DNA of 64,000 nt from Entophlyctis helioformis. Its lineage: Eukaryota > Chytridiomycota > Chytridiomycetes > Chytridiales > Chytriomycetaceae. The stretch lies in the NCBI GenBank assembly GCA_025526915.1, contig JAHLKH010000056.1:1-64000 (forward strand), written 5' to 3'. A program made the translations under genes and the position numbers. The notes beneath the pieces were generated by a model. The model was not told the DNA's origin. It did not search any database and was given only the letters and a program-made list of their open reading frames with translations. This document shows, piece after piece, positions 45,272-56,897 of this stretch; within the stretch, counting starts at the first letter, position 1; each line of letters starts with the position of its first letter.

Positions 45272-47067
45272 TCATGCGTCGTTCTGTGTCGACGGCACGC
45301 TCGTGTAGCCGTGATGGAGTGCCGGGCGGTTGAGATCCGACGCCACGGACGCAAGCCGCGATGCCGAGGTGGTGCCAGGAAGCGTTGTGGCGGACACGTT
45401 GGTCGGCAGCGCGTCAGCCGAGTCGGTTGTGTGGGCATCGGCGATGTTGACCATGATCGCACAACCATCCTTGTCGCCATCGTAGTGGGAGTGGATCGGG
45501 TCGTGACCGGTGGTACTGACACCGCCACCACTAATGCCATGGCCACCACGACTACCGCCATGGCCATGGCCACCACCCGTATCACCAGGCGCAATGCTGC
45601 TGGTGCCGCTCAGTGCCGACGAGAGCATCCCGGACGCGGTCGTGGTGCTGTACCCGCCGGCGGCAATCTCCCGGCCAGCGAGCAGCAGCCGCTTGAGATC
45701 GACAATGACCTGCCAGACGACGATGCACGACAGCGAATGACTAAACCCGCCGACGATAAAGTAGTTTTGCGACATGCGCCAGCCGGCCGAGGGCGGCGGT
45801 TTGGCGACCTGGGCAGCAGTGTTCATGGCAAAGCAGAGGACGAGGTTGCAGGCCATGAGGAGGACGACGTTGCAGGCGACGCCCGTGATGGCGGCGTCGC
45901 CGGCGCTCATGGAGAGCTGGTAGCAGCAGAACCATGGCGTGACTTGGCTGCCGGTGGACATGGACGAGCGGCGCGATCGTGGACGTCGCACGCGTCGCGG
46001 CGATGGCGATGGCGACGGTGACGGTGCGGGCAACGGTGAGGCTGCGGGCGATGGGCTCGTGGCAGAAGATCGAGGCGTGGCGGCGGGCGAGGCTTTGGCG
46101 TTGAGCATGACCCACAGACCTCTGTTGGGTTTCATGGACGGGGAGCCGGCGGGCAACAGCGCGTTGCTCTCGCGCGTGCGGGGGTCGACGGCGCGCGCAC
46201 TGCGGATCGTCTCAATGACCTGTGCGCGGATATGGCTGCGGCTCTTGTACAGCGTCCACAGGGCAAACAGGAACACGCACTCTTGCGGGCCGACGCTGAG
46301 AAGCGGGAACAGGAACGTGTACGCGTACCACTAACAGGGGGCGACCGTGTTAGTCCGGTAGCCCGTTGAAGGAGCCCGTCGAGGCGGTGGAGGGGGGCGA
46401 GCAGGGAGGGGAGATCGCGACAGCAAGATCGCGGCGCGTCGACGTGGCGGTCTCCCGAAATCGCCCCGGTCGAGCGAATGCGTGTTCTGGTGGTAGGAGG
46501 GTGCCGTTGAATGGGATGGAAAGCAGACACTCAAGCGAGGCAGCCAACGAAAGGGGAGAAAGGGAGAGTGGCATGACAGCAGAGAGAGAGAGGGGGCATC
46601 CGCATTACCTTTGCCATCCAAAAGTTTTCACGGGCCGACACAAAGTAAATGTAGAGAAAGTACCGTGGTGTCATGGTGCTGGCCCAGATGAGGGTCAAGA
46701 GCGCGGCCACGGCGTTGGGAACCCAGTTGGGAATGGACGGGTCGACCGAGGCAAAGATGCTCATAATCTCGCGCATGACAAAGGCAAGGAGCCAGACGGA
46801 CGTTGAGATGGTGTCTGTGCGGGCAATGGTGAGGGCAAAGTTTGTGCCAATGTACGTCGAGTACAGTGCCGTGAGCTCGTAGACCAGGTTGAGCAGCGTC
46901 ATGACCCAGAAGAGGATGAGAAAGGGCGTCTGGCGGGTGTAGAGCGTCCGTGTGATGACAAAGAGGTGTGCGGCGACCAGCGGGATGACCAAGATGGTCA
47001 GCGTCAGGCCAGCAATCTCCAGAGCGTTGTCGAAGCGCGGCGGGTCAAAGACAATGACCGTCGACAT
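45272..47067 (-). CDS. Seven-TM protein, tandem family member 1 (unknown family)
   Basis: Two exons (47067-46609 and 46330-45272), phase-0 intron, 505 aa. Seven hydrophobic segments: four in exon 1 and three in exon 2, split by a basic Ser/Pro-rich loop between TM5 and TM6 that is longer here than in the paralogs. Family signatures are FDPPRFDN at the N-terminus, TPRYFLYIYFVSARENF at the exon junction, TPWFCCYQ before TM6 and GWRMSQNYFIVGG before TM7. The tail holds Gly/His-rich repeats. Topology is GPCR-like (N-out, 7 TM, long third inner loop, cytoplasmic tail), but no DRY, NPxxY or retinal-lysine motif is visible. Function unknown; a sensory or transport role is inference only. Confidence 0.75.
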
Positions 47068-47594
47068 GGCCAATTGAGTGTTGAGACAGGGTCGTTGATG
47101 CTGGGATGATGTGGTTGCCGAACAGATGGTCAAGTTGTCCCAGAGCCAAAGAGCGTGTCGCAAACCACCGCCGCTGATTCTCCCGCTGTGGCGGCCGACA
47201 GCGGCGCGGCCGAATGCGACGCGCCGTGACCAAACGCGCCGTGACCGAGCGTGACGAGGCTGAGCGTGACGTGACCGAGGGTGACACAGCCAAGTGTGGC
47301 GCGAGATCCAGTCGCATCCAGCAGTTCTGAACAAACTCGGCGAGGTTTCAAACGGCAATGTGTATTGCAGACCGCATCTCGGAATGCACGGATTCAAGGG
47401 GTCGCGGCACTCTCAGCAAGCGAATGAGGCTAGCACCACCAATGACCGAGAGGGTCGCCACATTGAAATCGAAGGCTCGAGGAGCATGTCTCTTGCAGGT
47501 ATTGGCGCGTACTTCATTCGCCAATAAGAGGCACTGGCACGTTGCCAGAAACAGGTCTGCTGCTGCTCGTCTCATGCTTCGTTCCCATCGATCG
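47068..47594. other. Intergenic, 5' of family member 1 and 3' of member 2
   Basis: Contains diverged GTGACCGAGCGTGACG-type repeats near 47220-47290. The plus-strand ORFs are antisense or low-complexity. No gene seen. Confidence 0.5.
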
Positions 47595-48921
47595 TCATGG
47601 TGCTCGACTGTAGCTGGTGCTTCTGTCGCTGGCATACCGACCACCACCACCACCGGCCACGTGCGGAAGGTGCGTGGTCATAGTACCATGGGACGTCTCG
47701 ACCGCGACGCTGAAGCTGGAGTGCGTCATGCCGGGATGGCGGTGGTCAGCAACGAGGAGCCGCTTGAGGTCCACAATGATCTGCCAGCAAATGACGCAGA
47801 TGATGGAGGTGCAAGCGCCGCCAAGCGCATAGTACTGCTGCGACAGGCGCCATTCGAACGAGGGCGGCGGCAAGGCTGTGATAGCTGCGGCATTCAGACA
47901 GTAGCTGAGTATGCTTTGGCAGGCCATGACGGCAAGCATGTTGAGGGCAACACCTGCAATGGCCGCGTCGCCGATACGCATCATGGCCAGGCCGCACAGG
48001 AACCATGGTTGGACAAAGCCCTTGCGGTGCGCGGTGCCTGGCGGGCTGGCCGCGCGTATCAGCGACGATGGCTGAGCGGTGCTCTTGGGCTTTGCAGGTG
48101 CCAGTGACCATTTCGAGCCAGTGTCGGTGCTGCTGAAATCGGCATAGCTCTGCGCCATGAGCTCGCGGATACTCTCCCGCTGCTTGTACAACGTCCACAG
48201 CGTGAACAGAAACACAAACTCGTAGATGACAAGTGCCAAAAGCGGGTTGAGGTACGAGATGGATCCCCACTGTCGTGCGGAGCACGCGAGTCGCGAGACG
48301 CCAGACGCGGGATGCGAGACGTGAGATGCGAGACGCGCGAGTCGCGAGGTTGGCGAGGGGTGCGAGACGCGAGATGCGAGGGGTGCGAGCGAGGGTCAGC
48401 AGAGATCCATTTGTGCCAAACACAATAATGGAATAATGGTCATGTTCGAGTCATGCTCTGCGTACCTTGGCGATAAAACTGTCCTCACGCACGGACACGT
48501 ACAAGATGTACAAAAAGTAGCGTGGCGTCATTGTAGCAAAGAAGATGACGAGCAGCAGGCCGCAGACGACATTGGGAGCCCACGCCGGAATAGACGGATC
48601 GGCTACCGCAAACGTGGTCATGATTTCGCGCAGGACAAAGGGCATGAGCAGGATAGTGGAGCTGGCCAGGTCCGTACGCATTATGGTCAGGTACACGTTG
48701 GTGTCAATGAACGTCGTGTAGAGGGCTAGGAACTCGTAGGAGAGCGAGCAGACGGCCTGGACGAGAAACACGGCGAGGAACCAGGTCCCCTTGGACTGGT
48801 AGGCGACGACAATGCGGTACAGGTGCCAGATGAGCATGGGTATGACGCTAATGGTCACGACCAGCCCGATGACTTCCAGCGCAATGTCGTAGCGTGGCGG
48901 GTCGAACGTAACGCCTGTCAT
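47595..48921 (-). CDS. Seven-TM protein, tandem family member 2
   Basis: Two exons (48921-48466, 48269-47595), 376 aa, with the same phase-0 intron position as its neighbours. It keeps FDPPRYD, TPRYFLYILYVSVRED, the WGSISYLNP start of exon 2 and WRLSQQYYALGG. The TM5-TM6 loop is short and the tail after TM7 has a Gly run. It is the most diverged member: the pre-TM6 motif is QPWFLCG rather than TPWFCC. The intron contains CGAGACGCGAGATGC-type repeats (48285-48395). Confidence 0.75.
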
Positions 48922-49654
48922 GATGGACTCGCGGTTGCTGAGATGTCGCGAGAAATGGACCGACGCACGGGTCGCGAGCTTGCAGATTCAAGGCAAAGAT
49001 TATGCGGGACCACAATATGCCGCATGCGGCTGGGCATGCTGGCCGACGCGCCACTTGCTCAAAGTTGGATAGCAATGCCAGCCGCTTCACGCACCTTTCA
49101 ATGCATCTAGCTTGGCTCATTGACGGTTGCATGCTGTCTCTGCGGAGTCTTGTACGGCCTGCCGGCCAATGCGCATTTCTGCCATTCAAAGCTCTACAAC
49201 ACCAACCACCTGAATCCACAAGAGAGCACGAATTCTCTTCTAACAGAGCAGGCAGAGGCATCAGCAGAGGGCTCCTATCGTGGCTTGCCAATGCCGATCA
49301 GCAGTCGGTTTGGACGACTGATACAGCCGTGGCGGGCAGCGACTTCACGGATGCCACTCGCATGAGGCGTAGCAAATGGCATACCATACACGGTCGTCAT
49401 CTGGCTGCCGACAGCTTCACCATCTCAAAGCAGCAGCATCAAGTCACACGAGATCAAACAGCGTGTATTTGGAGGATCAGCACACAAGATTTTGTAGAGG
49501 GGTTGCGTTACGGGAAACGAAGACGGCAAGGCTGGCATGCATGCATGCGCCTTGAGGCTAAAAACGTGGGGATCGGGAAGGTAGTATGGTATGGGGGAAA
49601 CACGAGGGAGTACAAGCGCGCATGGACAAGACAGAAACGAGGCCAAGACCCAGA
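48922..49654. other. Intergenic between family members 2 and 3
   Basis: About 730 bp. A 218-aa plus-strand ORF (49002-49658) crosses it but has no domain, a composition typical of random sequence, and overlaps the next gene antisense. No gene seen. Confidence 0.45.
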
Positions 49655-50907
49655 CTAGTTGTCATCAGTTGGGGCAGACTTGACCGTGGGAGGCTGGGCA
49701 GGCTTCGAGGCGATCGTCTTGCCAGCAGGTGCGGGCGTGCTGTGCGAAACAGTCGACGTAGTACCCGAAGCTGCCGAGGCGGAACCGCCAACGCGCTCCG
49801 AAAGCAGGAGCGTCTTGAGGCCCTGGACAACGTCCCAGATGAGCACCGAGATCATCGAGTTGGCGAAACCGGCCATGGCAAAGTACTGCTGGGCCATGCG
49901 CCAGCCGACAGAGGGAGCAGGGCGGCCGACTTGGGCAGCCGTATTCATGGCGATCGTGAGCAGGAACTGGAGAAGCATCATAGTGAAGATATTGATGGCG
50001 ACATTGATGATGGCGACGTCGCCGGCATTCATATACACCATGAAGCAGCAGAACCACGGCGAGACGTGGCCTTTGGGAAACTTGGCGCCACGCGACGTGG
50101 TCGAGGAACGACGACGGATCATGCTCGAGCGTCTGCTGCCTGACGAGGCTGTCGAGTTTGCGCCTTTCGTAGAATTGTTTTCGGCCGCCATGAGACGGAT
50201 GCTGGCGCGACGACGGTAGAGCGTATAGAGTGCGTAGATGAAGACGACCTCGTTGATGGCCATGGTCAGGAGAGGGTTGAGGAATGCATACGAACCCCAC
50301 TGGTTGACAGGTCGGCATGGCGGGTGTATCCGCGTCAGGCAGTCAAGAGTACACAAAGGGATACATGCAGGTGGCGATCGAGTCTGTAAGGCACAGAATC
50401 ACGAAAAACAAGCCGCGGAATGGCGAAGCAAGACACGATCAAAAACAGACGCACCCTGGCAATGAAAGACTTCTCCGAGGTCGAGACATACGAGATGTAC
50501 AGAAAGTAGCGTGGCGGCATAAAGGCAAAGAAGACAGCAAGCAGCATGCCCAAGACGGCATTGGCGGTCCAGCTAGGAAGGCGAGAGTCGGCGACCGAGA
50601 AAATAGACACAATCTCGCGGACCACAAAGGCGACGAAGATAACCGAGGTCGTGGACACGTAGGTGCGGAGCACCGTCAGGCTGACATTGGTCGTGATGTA
50701 GTTGGTGTAGACGGCCAGCAGCTCGTACGTGAGGTTCAGCACGGTCAGGCTGATATAGATGACAATAAACCAGGTGCGCTTGGTGCGGTACACGGTGACG
50801 AGACGGTACAGCTGCCAGACGAGAATCGGGATGCTCGTGACGGTCAGGATCAACCCGATAATCTCTTGCGGGTTATCGTACTTTGGGGGATCAAAAAGAG
50901 TGGCCAT
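49655..50907 (-). CDS. Seven-TM protein, tandem family member 3
   Basis: Two exons (50907-50455, 50299-49655), 365 aa. Motifs: FDPPKYDN, PPRYFLYISYVSTSEKSF, QWGSYAFLNP across the splice, a basic RRSSMIRRRSS loop, SPWFCC before TM6 and GWRMAQQYFAMAGF before TM7. The SR-rich loop between TM5 and TM6 offers basophilic phosphorylation sites (RRRSS), shared with member 4. Function unknown. Confidence 0.75.
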
Positions 50908-51208
50908 TTGAGTTGTATGTGGATGAGGCAAGAATGCTGGGAAATCTCCCTAAATTCGACTCTTTGCCACAGCGGAAAGGTCGGATTTGAGTAACGACGA
51001 TGTCATCCTTCACGCTCGCCCGGTCAAGCTGTTGCGAACTTGCATAAATTCACGGGCATTTTCTCAAAGTTCCGAAGGAAGCGCGTCGTCTCGTCCGTCA
51101 ACAAAGGGCTGTGGCGCGAGAACAGCGTTCATTCATACTGGACAGGAATGCGACACGAATACGCAGAAGAAATAACAGCCTTCTGTGCAAGCGGCCAATG
51201 CCCAAGGA
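50908..51208. other. Intergenic between family members 3 and 4
   Basis: About 300 bp of AT-richer sequence; no gene seen. Confidence 0.5.
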
Positions 51209-52444
51209 CTAGGTGGAGTCCGTTTGGACGACCGATTTAATCGTGGCAGGCAACGGCGCCACAGATGCCACCGTCTTGGTCATGGCGATGGTCGCAGTGC
51301 TCGTGGTGCTAGCAGTAGCGCCAGCCGCTGATTGTGTGCCCGTGGCCATGGTGGAGACGATGGCAGCGCCAGTCATGCGCTCCGACAGCAGCAGTTTCTT
51401 GAGACTCTGCACCACGTCCCAGATGAGCACGCACATCATCGAGTTGCAGAAGCCGCCAATGACAAAGTACTGTTGCGACATGCGCCAGCCGTACGAGGGG
51501 CCGGGGCGGGCGACCAGGCCTGCGTTGTTCATCGCGAAGCTCAGCACCGACTGGACGACCATCATGACGACGACGTTGATCGAGACATTGACAATGGCCG
51601 CGTCGCCGGCATGCATGTGCACTTGGTAGCAGCAGAACCACGGCGTGCTGAAGCCTTTGGGGCGATCCGAGCCGGTCGATGCGCGGACCGACGAGCGGCG
51701 ACGGACCATGCTGGGGCGACGTTTGCCCGAGCCGGTGCCGTCCGCCTCCCTGCACTCGCTGATGAGACTGCGGATCTCTGCGCGACGACGGTACAGCGTC
51801 CAGAGCGTGTACAGAAACACTGTCTCGTAGACCACGAGCGTCAGGATGGGATTGAGATACGCAAACGATCCCCACTGCATGGTATCCGTGGGTCAGAGAC
51901 GCGCTGGGCATCGCAGCCGGTATCGCAGACAATCACTCCATCATTCCAGGACGCCATCGAATCCATTGTATCCATCAACAGACATGCCTACCTTGGCCAT
52001 GAAGTTGTTCTCGCGCACGGACACGTACAGAATGTACAAAAAGTACCTCGGCGTCACCGTGCCAATAAAGATGATGACGAGGAGACCGCACACGGCGTTG
52101 GGCATCCAGCGCGGAACCGTCGGGTCTGCAACGGCAAAGATGCAGACAATCTCGCGGATCACAAACGCCAGCAGAAACACCGTCGTCGAGATGCAGTCGG
52201 TGCGCAGGATGGTGAGGGCGACGTTTGTGCCAATGTACGTCGAGTACAGCGCGAGGATCTCGTACGCGAGATTAAAGACGACGAGCAGCATAAAAGAGAA
52301 GAGGAACCATGTGCGCTTGGTTCGGAAGACCTTTCCGATGCGGTACAGGTTCCACGTGAGGATGGGGATGCTGGCAATCGTCAACGTGAGGCCAATGACC
52401 TCTTCCGGGTTGTTATACCGCGGCGGATCGAAAATGACAGACAT
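51209..52444 (-). CDS. Seven-TM protein, tandem family member 4
   Basis: Two exons (52444-51992, 51874-51209), 372 aa. Closest to members 1 and 3: FDPPRYNN, YSTYIGTNVALTILRTD in the TM2-3 loop, TPRYFLYILYVSVRENN, QWGSFAYLNP, RRPSMVRRRSS, TPWFCCYQVHMHAGDAA and GWRMSQQYFVIGGF. All four genes lie head to tail on the minus strand, so the array arose by tandem duplication. The C-terminal tail is Ala/Thr-rich. Confidence 0.75.
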
Positions 52445-52501
52445 GCTGGTGTAGCAAGGTGGCTGCTTCGCAAGGACGCCAATCTAAAAGCCGATGGTGG
52501 T

Positions 52502-52513
52502 GGGGGGGGGGGG
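52502..52513. repeat. Homopolymer run of 12 G
   Basis: Twelve consecutive G on the plus strand, 58 bp upstream of the start of seven-TM member 4. A likely site of length error or variation. Confidence 0.9.
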
Positions 52514-52668
52514 ACGATACTGGAGGAAGATTCCATGACGCCTCAGCCAGGCTGTGCGGGAATTGCGAAGCGGCTGATGTCACTGGCGCGAGGCGGTGGA
52601 CGTCACGGCCCCTATCCTTGCCAGCAATAATACCGCATTCGAGCGACGAGAGCCGATTGGTTGCGGTC

Positions 52669-54252
52669 TCATTCAGGCTTCATTTCGTTGAGCAGCCGGG
52701 CTGCAAGGCGGCGCGTAGAGGGCTTGGCAAAGTTGGATTCTGCCAGGCCCCGCAGGGTAGACTGCACTTGCTTGTGGGACCGGCTGCCAGCGCCGGCAGC
52801 CAAGACAAGCGGCATGAGGTTGAGATATGCATGCTGCAGCTGGTGCGGCGTGGACGCATTCATCATGTCCGCCAGCTCGCGCGTGTCAGCCAACCCAATG
52901 TCTACAGGCAGGCAGGCAGGCACTCGTCATCCCACCTCTTCGTTGTCATCGCTGACACGCAGCGCGTCACGCACAATGACATCGACCATGACGGTAAGGT
53001 CATTGGTGTAAAACAGATGCTGCGTTGGCTGGTACTGCAGGATCCCTGTAAGGAACAGGACGATCGATAGCTGCACCTGTGGATTGTCTGCAGGAGGGAT
53101 GGCAAGCCAATGCGAATGAGCACAATGCCAGGCAGAAAACAGTTGGCCGGTGTGGCAGCAGCCGACCTGATCGGTTGAACATGTAAATGATGTTCTCGGA
53201 CAGCGTTTTGCAGTGCTGGAGTCGGCCCGCGAGCACTTTGACGAGCCGTTGCCGAGTGGCTGTCGATCCACGCTTCTTGAGCAGCTGCGAATTTAAGCAG
53301 AGCAGCAGGCTGATGATAGCGTGGTTGAAGGACACGTCCATGTCGCGCGTCATTTCAACGAGGTTGCACAGGTGGTCCAGCAGCGGCTCGTCAATGGCGT
53401 CTGTGTGTAGAGTGTGCCATGAGTGTGCCATGGGCGTGATGGTCAGTCGAGTGCAGCCTGCGAGCGTCCGTGCACGGTAAACTTGCCCAGCTCGGACAGC
53501 GACATTTCTTGGACGTGACACAGTTCTTGCAGAAGCAGGACCGCCACTCGGCTCGTGGGAACATCTATAAAAGGCAGTCGATCAGTCGGCCAGTCAACCA
53601 GTCAACCAATCGGCCAGCCAGCCAGCCAGATCCATTCATGCCATGTCTGCTCACCTGTGGCTGCCATGACAACCGTCCGCAGCCTCAGCGTCCAGTCGTG
53701 CTGGGCCATCTTGCGATAGACGTTTGGCGAGTCGACCCCGAGATGGAGCAGCAGCGACATGTACACATACGCCAGACGCGGATCATCGGCCGCCGAGTCC
53801 GTCTCCACAAGGAACGTTGTCGCCTCGTCAAACGTGTCGCCAAACACATGGAACTCGGCAACGTGGCTCGCAATGACTGCCATGTCGTCTTCGTCGCGAA
53901 TATCTGTTGTGTGGGTGCAGCGGGTGTGTGAGTAGGTGTGTTGGTGTGTGTCCAACAGAAGCAACTCTGGCCAGGATCGCACACTCCATGTCTTGGGCGA
54001 TCCGCTTGGCGATGCTCGGCAGCGTCGAATCTGGCGGCGCATCGGCTGCACGGAAAGCATCCAGGTCTGTTATGCCAGTAAAGGGCCTGATGCCGTTAGC
54101 CCGTGCAAGTTGTCCGTCGAGGCATCGTGCCCACGACCACACAGCCGTCACCAGCCGGCTGTTGGCTGCCGGCTGCTGGCCAATCGGCAGTGGACCGCTC
54201 TGCAGCAACTACCTTGCAGCAGCCGCTCTAGCACTTGGACGGAATCTTGCAT
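52669..54252 (-). CDS. SPIN90/Ldb17/Dip1-like Arp2/3 regulator
   Basis: Multi-exon minus-strand gene. The conserved armadillo-like domain reads VSFNHAIISLLLCLNSQ and LKKRGSTATRQRLVKVLAG, then ENIIYMFNR. The family hallmark FYTNDLTVMVDVIVRD follows (compare FYTNDLxVLxDIIIR in SPIN90 and Ldb17), then LQHAYLNLMPLVL near the end. Upstream exons give DDMAVIASHVAEFHVFGD and a helical VQVLERLLQ start. Members activate Arp2/3 to seed unbranched filaments at endocytic actin patches. The start at 54252 is only the most 5' plausible ATG (MQDSV); a further 5' exon is possible. Introns carry CTGA/CTGG arrays (near 53580-53630). Confidence 0.75.
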
Positions 54253-54484
54253 CTTGTTCTCTGCGGCCAGCGAGCCAGGCCAGTGCCCTTGAGTCAGCAG
54301 CCTGCATGCACCGCCAGTGGGCGACACGCATCAGCGAGCATGCCACCTCATCTACCTATACCGCCAGGTGACTCGTTGGGTCAGTCAGAGGATCTCCTGA
54401 AACACTTGAACGTCGGGCTTTTGTCGGCAATCTGTCTGCTTTACCTCGCCGAAGGACACTTTCCCGGCGTCAACTCAACGCTGC
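54253..54484. other. Divergent promoter region
   Basis: About 230 bp between the SPIN90-like gene (minus) and the MED11-like gene (plus), so it should hold both promoters. No distinctive element seen. Confidence 0.4.
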
Positions 54485-55068
54485 ATGGACGGCAAAGACG
54501 ACAGCTGGGCTGCCGACGGCACGGCTGTGGCGACGGAAGAGAGCCAGGCAGTTGCGCAGATACACGGCGTCGAAAAGGTACGCTTGGTGTGTCTTGTCTG
54601 CTCGGCCATACTCGGCGGCTGACTGGCACGATGCACGGCCAGCGTCTGATCCAAGTGCTGCATCTGGCCAGCCAAGGACTGTCCGTGCTGGCGTCGCCCA
54701 ACACCGACTTTGAGGACACGAGAGAAGCGTTCGAGACCAAATGCGTCAACATGGCCGAGATCGTGACGGTGGGTGCTGGACTGCCTGCGCCTTGCAAGAC
54801 ACACGCAGCACCTGGCCGATCTGACCGTTTGCGGCAGGAGATCCAAACAGGGCTGCGGACGCTGCTGCACAAGTTTGCCGTGACAGGCGTGCTGGATGCT
54901 GCTGGACAGCAACTCGAGTACAACATCACGACGGCAGGTGCCGAAAAGGATCTCGAGATCATGACCAACGGTATCGCGCTGCTGCGCGATCTGCTGCAGG
55001 ACGTTGCAGGCACGCAGCACCAGTCAACAGAGCAACCACACCAACAACACATGGACACGGACGACTGA
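54485..55068 (+). CDS. Small helical nuclear-type protein, MED11-like
   Basis: Three exons (54485-54577, 54643-54768, 54838-55068), all phase 0, 149 aa. The N-terminal helix reads AQIHGVEKRLIQVLHLASQ, followed by FETKCVNMAEIV and LRQEIQTGLRTLLHKFAV. The pattern (short acidic start, ψψEKxIxxVLxxAGxAL, then a second helix with an L-R-x-Q/E-I element) resembles Mediator head subunit 11, and the size fits. The resemblance is pattern-level only. Other small coiled-coil subunits such as MED22 or kinetochore/dynactin components remain possible. The C-terminus is Gln/His/Asp-rich. Confidence 0.45.
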
Positions 55069-55210
55069 CGGCCGGCAATGAACATCCGGCAATGTAAAAA
55101 GGGAATGGCCAAGAGAATGTCTGGCTGACTGGCATAAGCAAGCAGAGATTCAATCCAGCCAAAAGGTGGCCGGCATAGAAGTGGGCCAATGGCCACGCGA
55201 GATGAGCAGT

Positions 55211-56846
55211 TCAGATGGCGGGATTCGTGCCGTTGGACGATCCTCCATTGGTGGCACCGGCAGCGGGCAAGATGATGGTGTGCTGGAAGAACTGGAACTT
55301 GAAGATGAACGCAATCACAATCTGGCTGACCACGACAATGCCAATGAGAAGCGTTGTGGCCTGCGGATGTGCGCCTTGCGACGCCAGCTTGTGGATATTG
55401 ACGACATGGAACACGGCTGGAGGTGGCGTGGTTGGGTGGGCAGAGTGGGTCGATTAGCTTGCAGGACAGACAGCGAGTCGCAGGAAGAAAGATTGGCATA
55501 CATGTCAGGCCGAGTGCAGCAAGGACGAGCACCCAGCGCAGCAGATCGCTCTGGATGACACAAACAAGCTGCACACGTGTACTCGTCAGTCAACGCCAGA
55601 TCAGCAGCATCCCAAACCGCTTGGCAAGCAGCGCAACGTACAGCAACAGGAATCCAGATGAACATGCCGTATCCAAACACATTGATCATGTCAAAGAGCT
55701 TGATGGACTCGATCTTGTAGTACTTGGCGATGCCCCAGACAATCGCGGGGAGGAGCACGACGTATGTGTAGACAGTACCGCTGGCGTAGGTGAGCAGCGT
55801 CATGTCATAGGTGTATGGCTTGTTTGACCATGCCTTTGCAATCGACTCGGCCATGGTTGATGTCGCAAACAGCGCAAAGATGACCGTTGTGGGGATCCAG
55901 AACGGGCCTGCCAGAGAGACCAAACACGGGCGTAAGTTACTGTCGCTCTGGCCTGTAGAGGGGTCAGCCTTGGTGGCCAAGTGGTTACCATAAAAGTCTG
56001 GGTTGTCGCCGATCGTGTCAACAAACGACTTTGTGGGCATCAGGCTCGAGAGGATGCGGTTGCCAACCTGGACCATGCACCGATAGACAGCCAGTCAGTC
56101 AGTCAGTCAGTCAGTCAGTCAGTCAGTCAGCCAGTCAGTCAGTCGGCCAGTCGGTCGGTCAGCCCAGACATCCAGACAGCATGGATGCATTGGCAGGACA
56201 CATGAAGCTCACATCGTTCGAGTCGACGCGAAAGTAGTGAGCCCAGTACTCGAGTGCCCAGAAAGCGCCAGTGGGCGACGCCTGCTGGCCCTGTTGTTGC
56301 TGCTGCTGTTGCTGCTGCTGTGACTGCTGGGCGCCAGCCGCCGACGTTGGAGCAGCAGCCGAGAACCCAAAGTTGTCTGCGCCAGCTCCAGACCCGGCAC
56401 CACCTGCAGCGCCAGCCTTGGACTTTGTGGCGGGCGACGACACCTTGCCGGCAATGAGGTCGGCCTCTGCGCTGGACAGGACAAAGTCTGCAGGGCGGTG
56501 CAGGCGGTCAGTCTGTGAGCGTGCGCTGCTGTGGGAGCGTATCTGCCGTGCAATGCATGTGTGATAGCAGCAGGCGTGCCGTGTGCTTGCCTTGGAACTC
56601 GAGCTGTGCCTGCGGGTCCTGTTGTTGGTTGGCGTTGCAGTGGTCAGCAGCGGATGGTCAGCAAGGGAAGGCCGGCAAGGGAAGGCCAGCAGCAGATGCA
56701 CGACGCAGAGCGAGACGCAGAGCACGACGCACCGGCTCAATGTCCAGCAGGTGATCGTACGGGCTCGCACGGGCACTCGTCGCAGCCGTGCCCGCAGCAG
56801 GCGTTCCAAACGCAGATGTGCCACCGCCAGTGCCTGAAGGATTCAT
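55211..56846 (-). CDS. YIPF1/2-like Yip1-domain Golgi protein
   Basis: About six exons from 56846 to a stop at 55211. The N-terminus PYDHLLDIEP joins a 19-nt microexon (AQLEFQ) whose donor is GC (CAAG then GCAAGC), then DFVLSSAEAD and a Gln tract. WALEYWAHYFRVD starts the Yip1 domain, with GPFWIPTTVIFALFA, YDMTLLTYASGTVYTYVVLLP, VFGYGMFIWIPVAV, LLRWVLVLAALGLT and a final TM. About five TM helices are predicted. YIPF proteins act in ER-Golgi traffic with Rab GTPases. The intron upstream of VGNRILSSLMP carries a 70-bp CTGA array. Confidence 0.85.
56091..56160 (-). repeat. CTGA tetranucleotide array inside a YIPF intron
   Basis: Seventeen or so TCAG units on the plus strand, which read CTGAC repeatedly on the sense (minus) strand, about 20 bp upstream of the intron's acceptor side. 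Confidence 0.9.
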
Positions 56847-56897
56847 TCTCGCTGAGGGGTGGGCAATAGGGGTTTGCAGGCAACCCGCTGACGACCA
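56847..56897. promoter_or_regulatory. 51-bp bidirectional promoter between YIPF and ATIC genes
   Basis: The start codons of the minus-strand YIPF gene and the plus-strand ATIC gene are only 51 bp apart. Transcription must start within this interval or inside the opposite gene. Confidence 0.55.

Noticed and set aside
45074..46021. A 315-aa plus-strand ORF beginning in the intergenic region after the gephyrin-type gene
   Set aside because: Most of it is antisense to exon 2 of 7-TM gene 1 and it has no domain.
49002..49658. A 218-aa plus-strand ORF between 7-TM genes 2 and 3
   Set aside because: No domain, no splice-consistent neighbours, and it overlaps the 3' end of 7-TM gene 3 antisense.
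56091..56160. Regular tetranucleotide array that could be mistaken for a CRISPR-like or satellite structure
   Set aside because: The unit is only 4 bp without spacers and lies inside a spliced intron.
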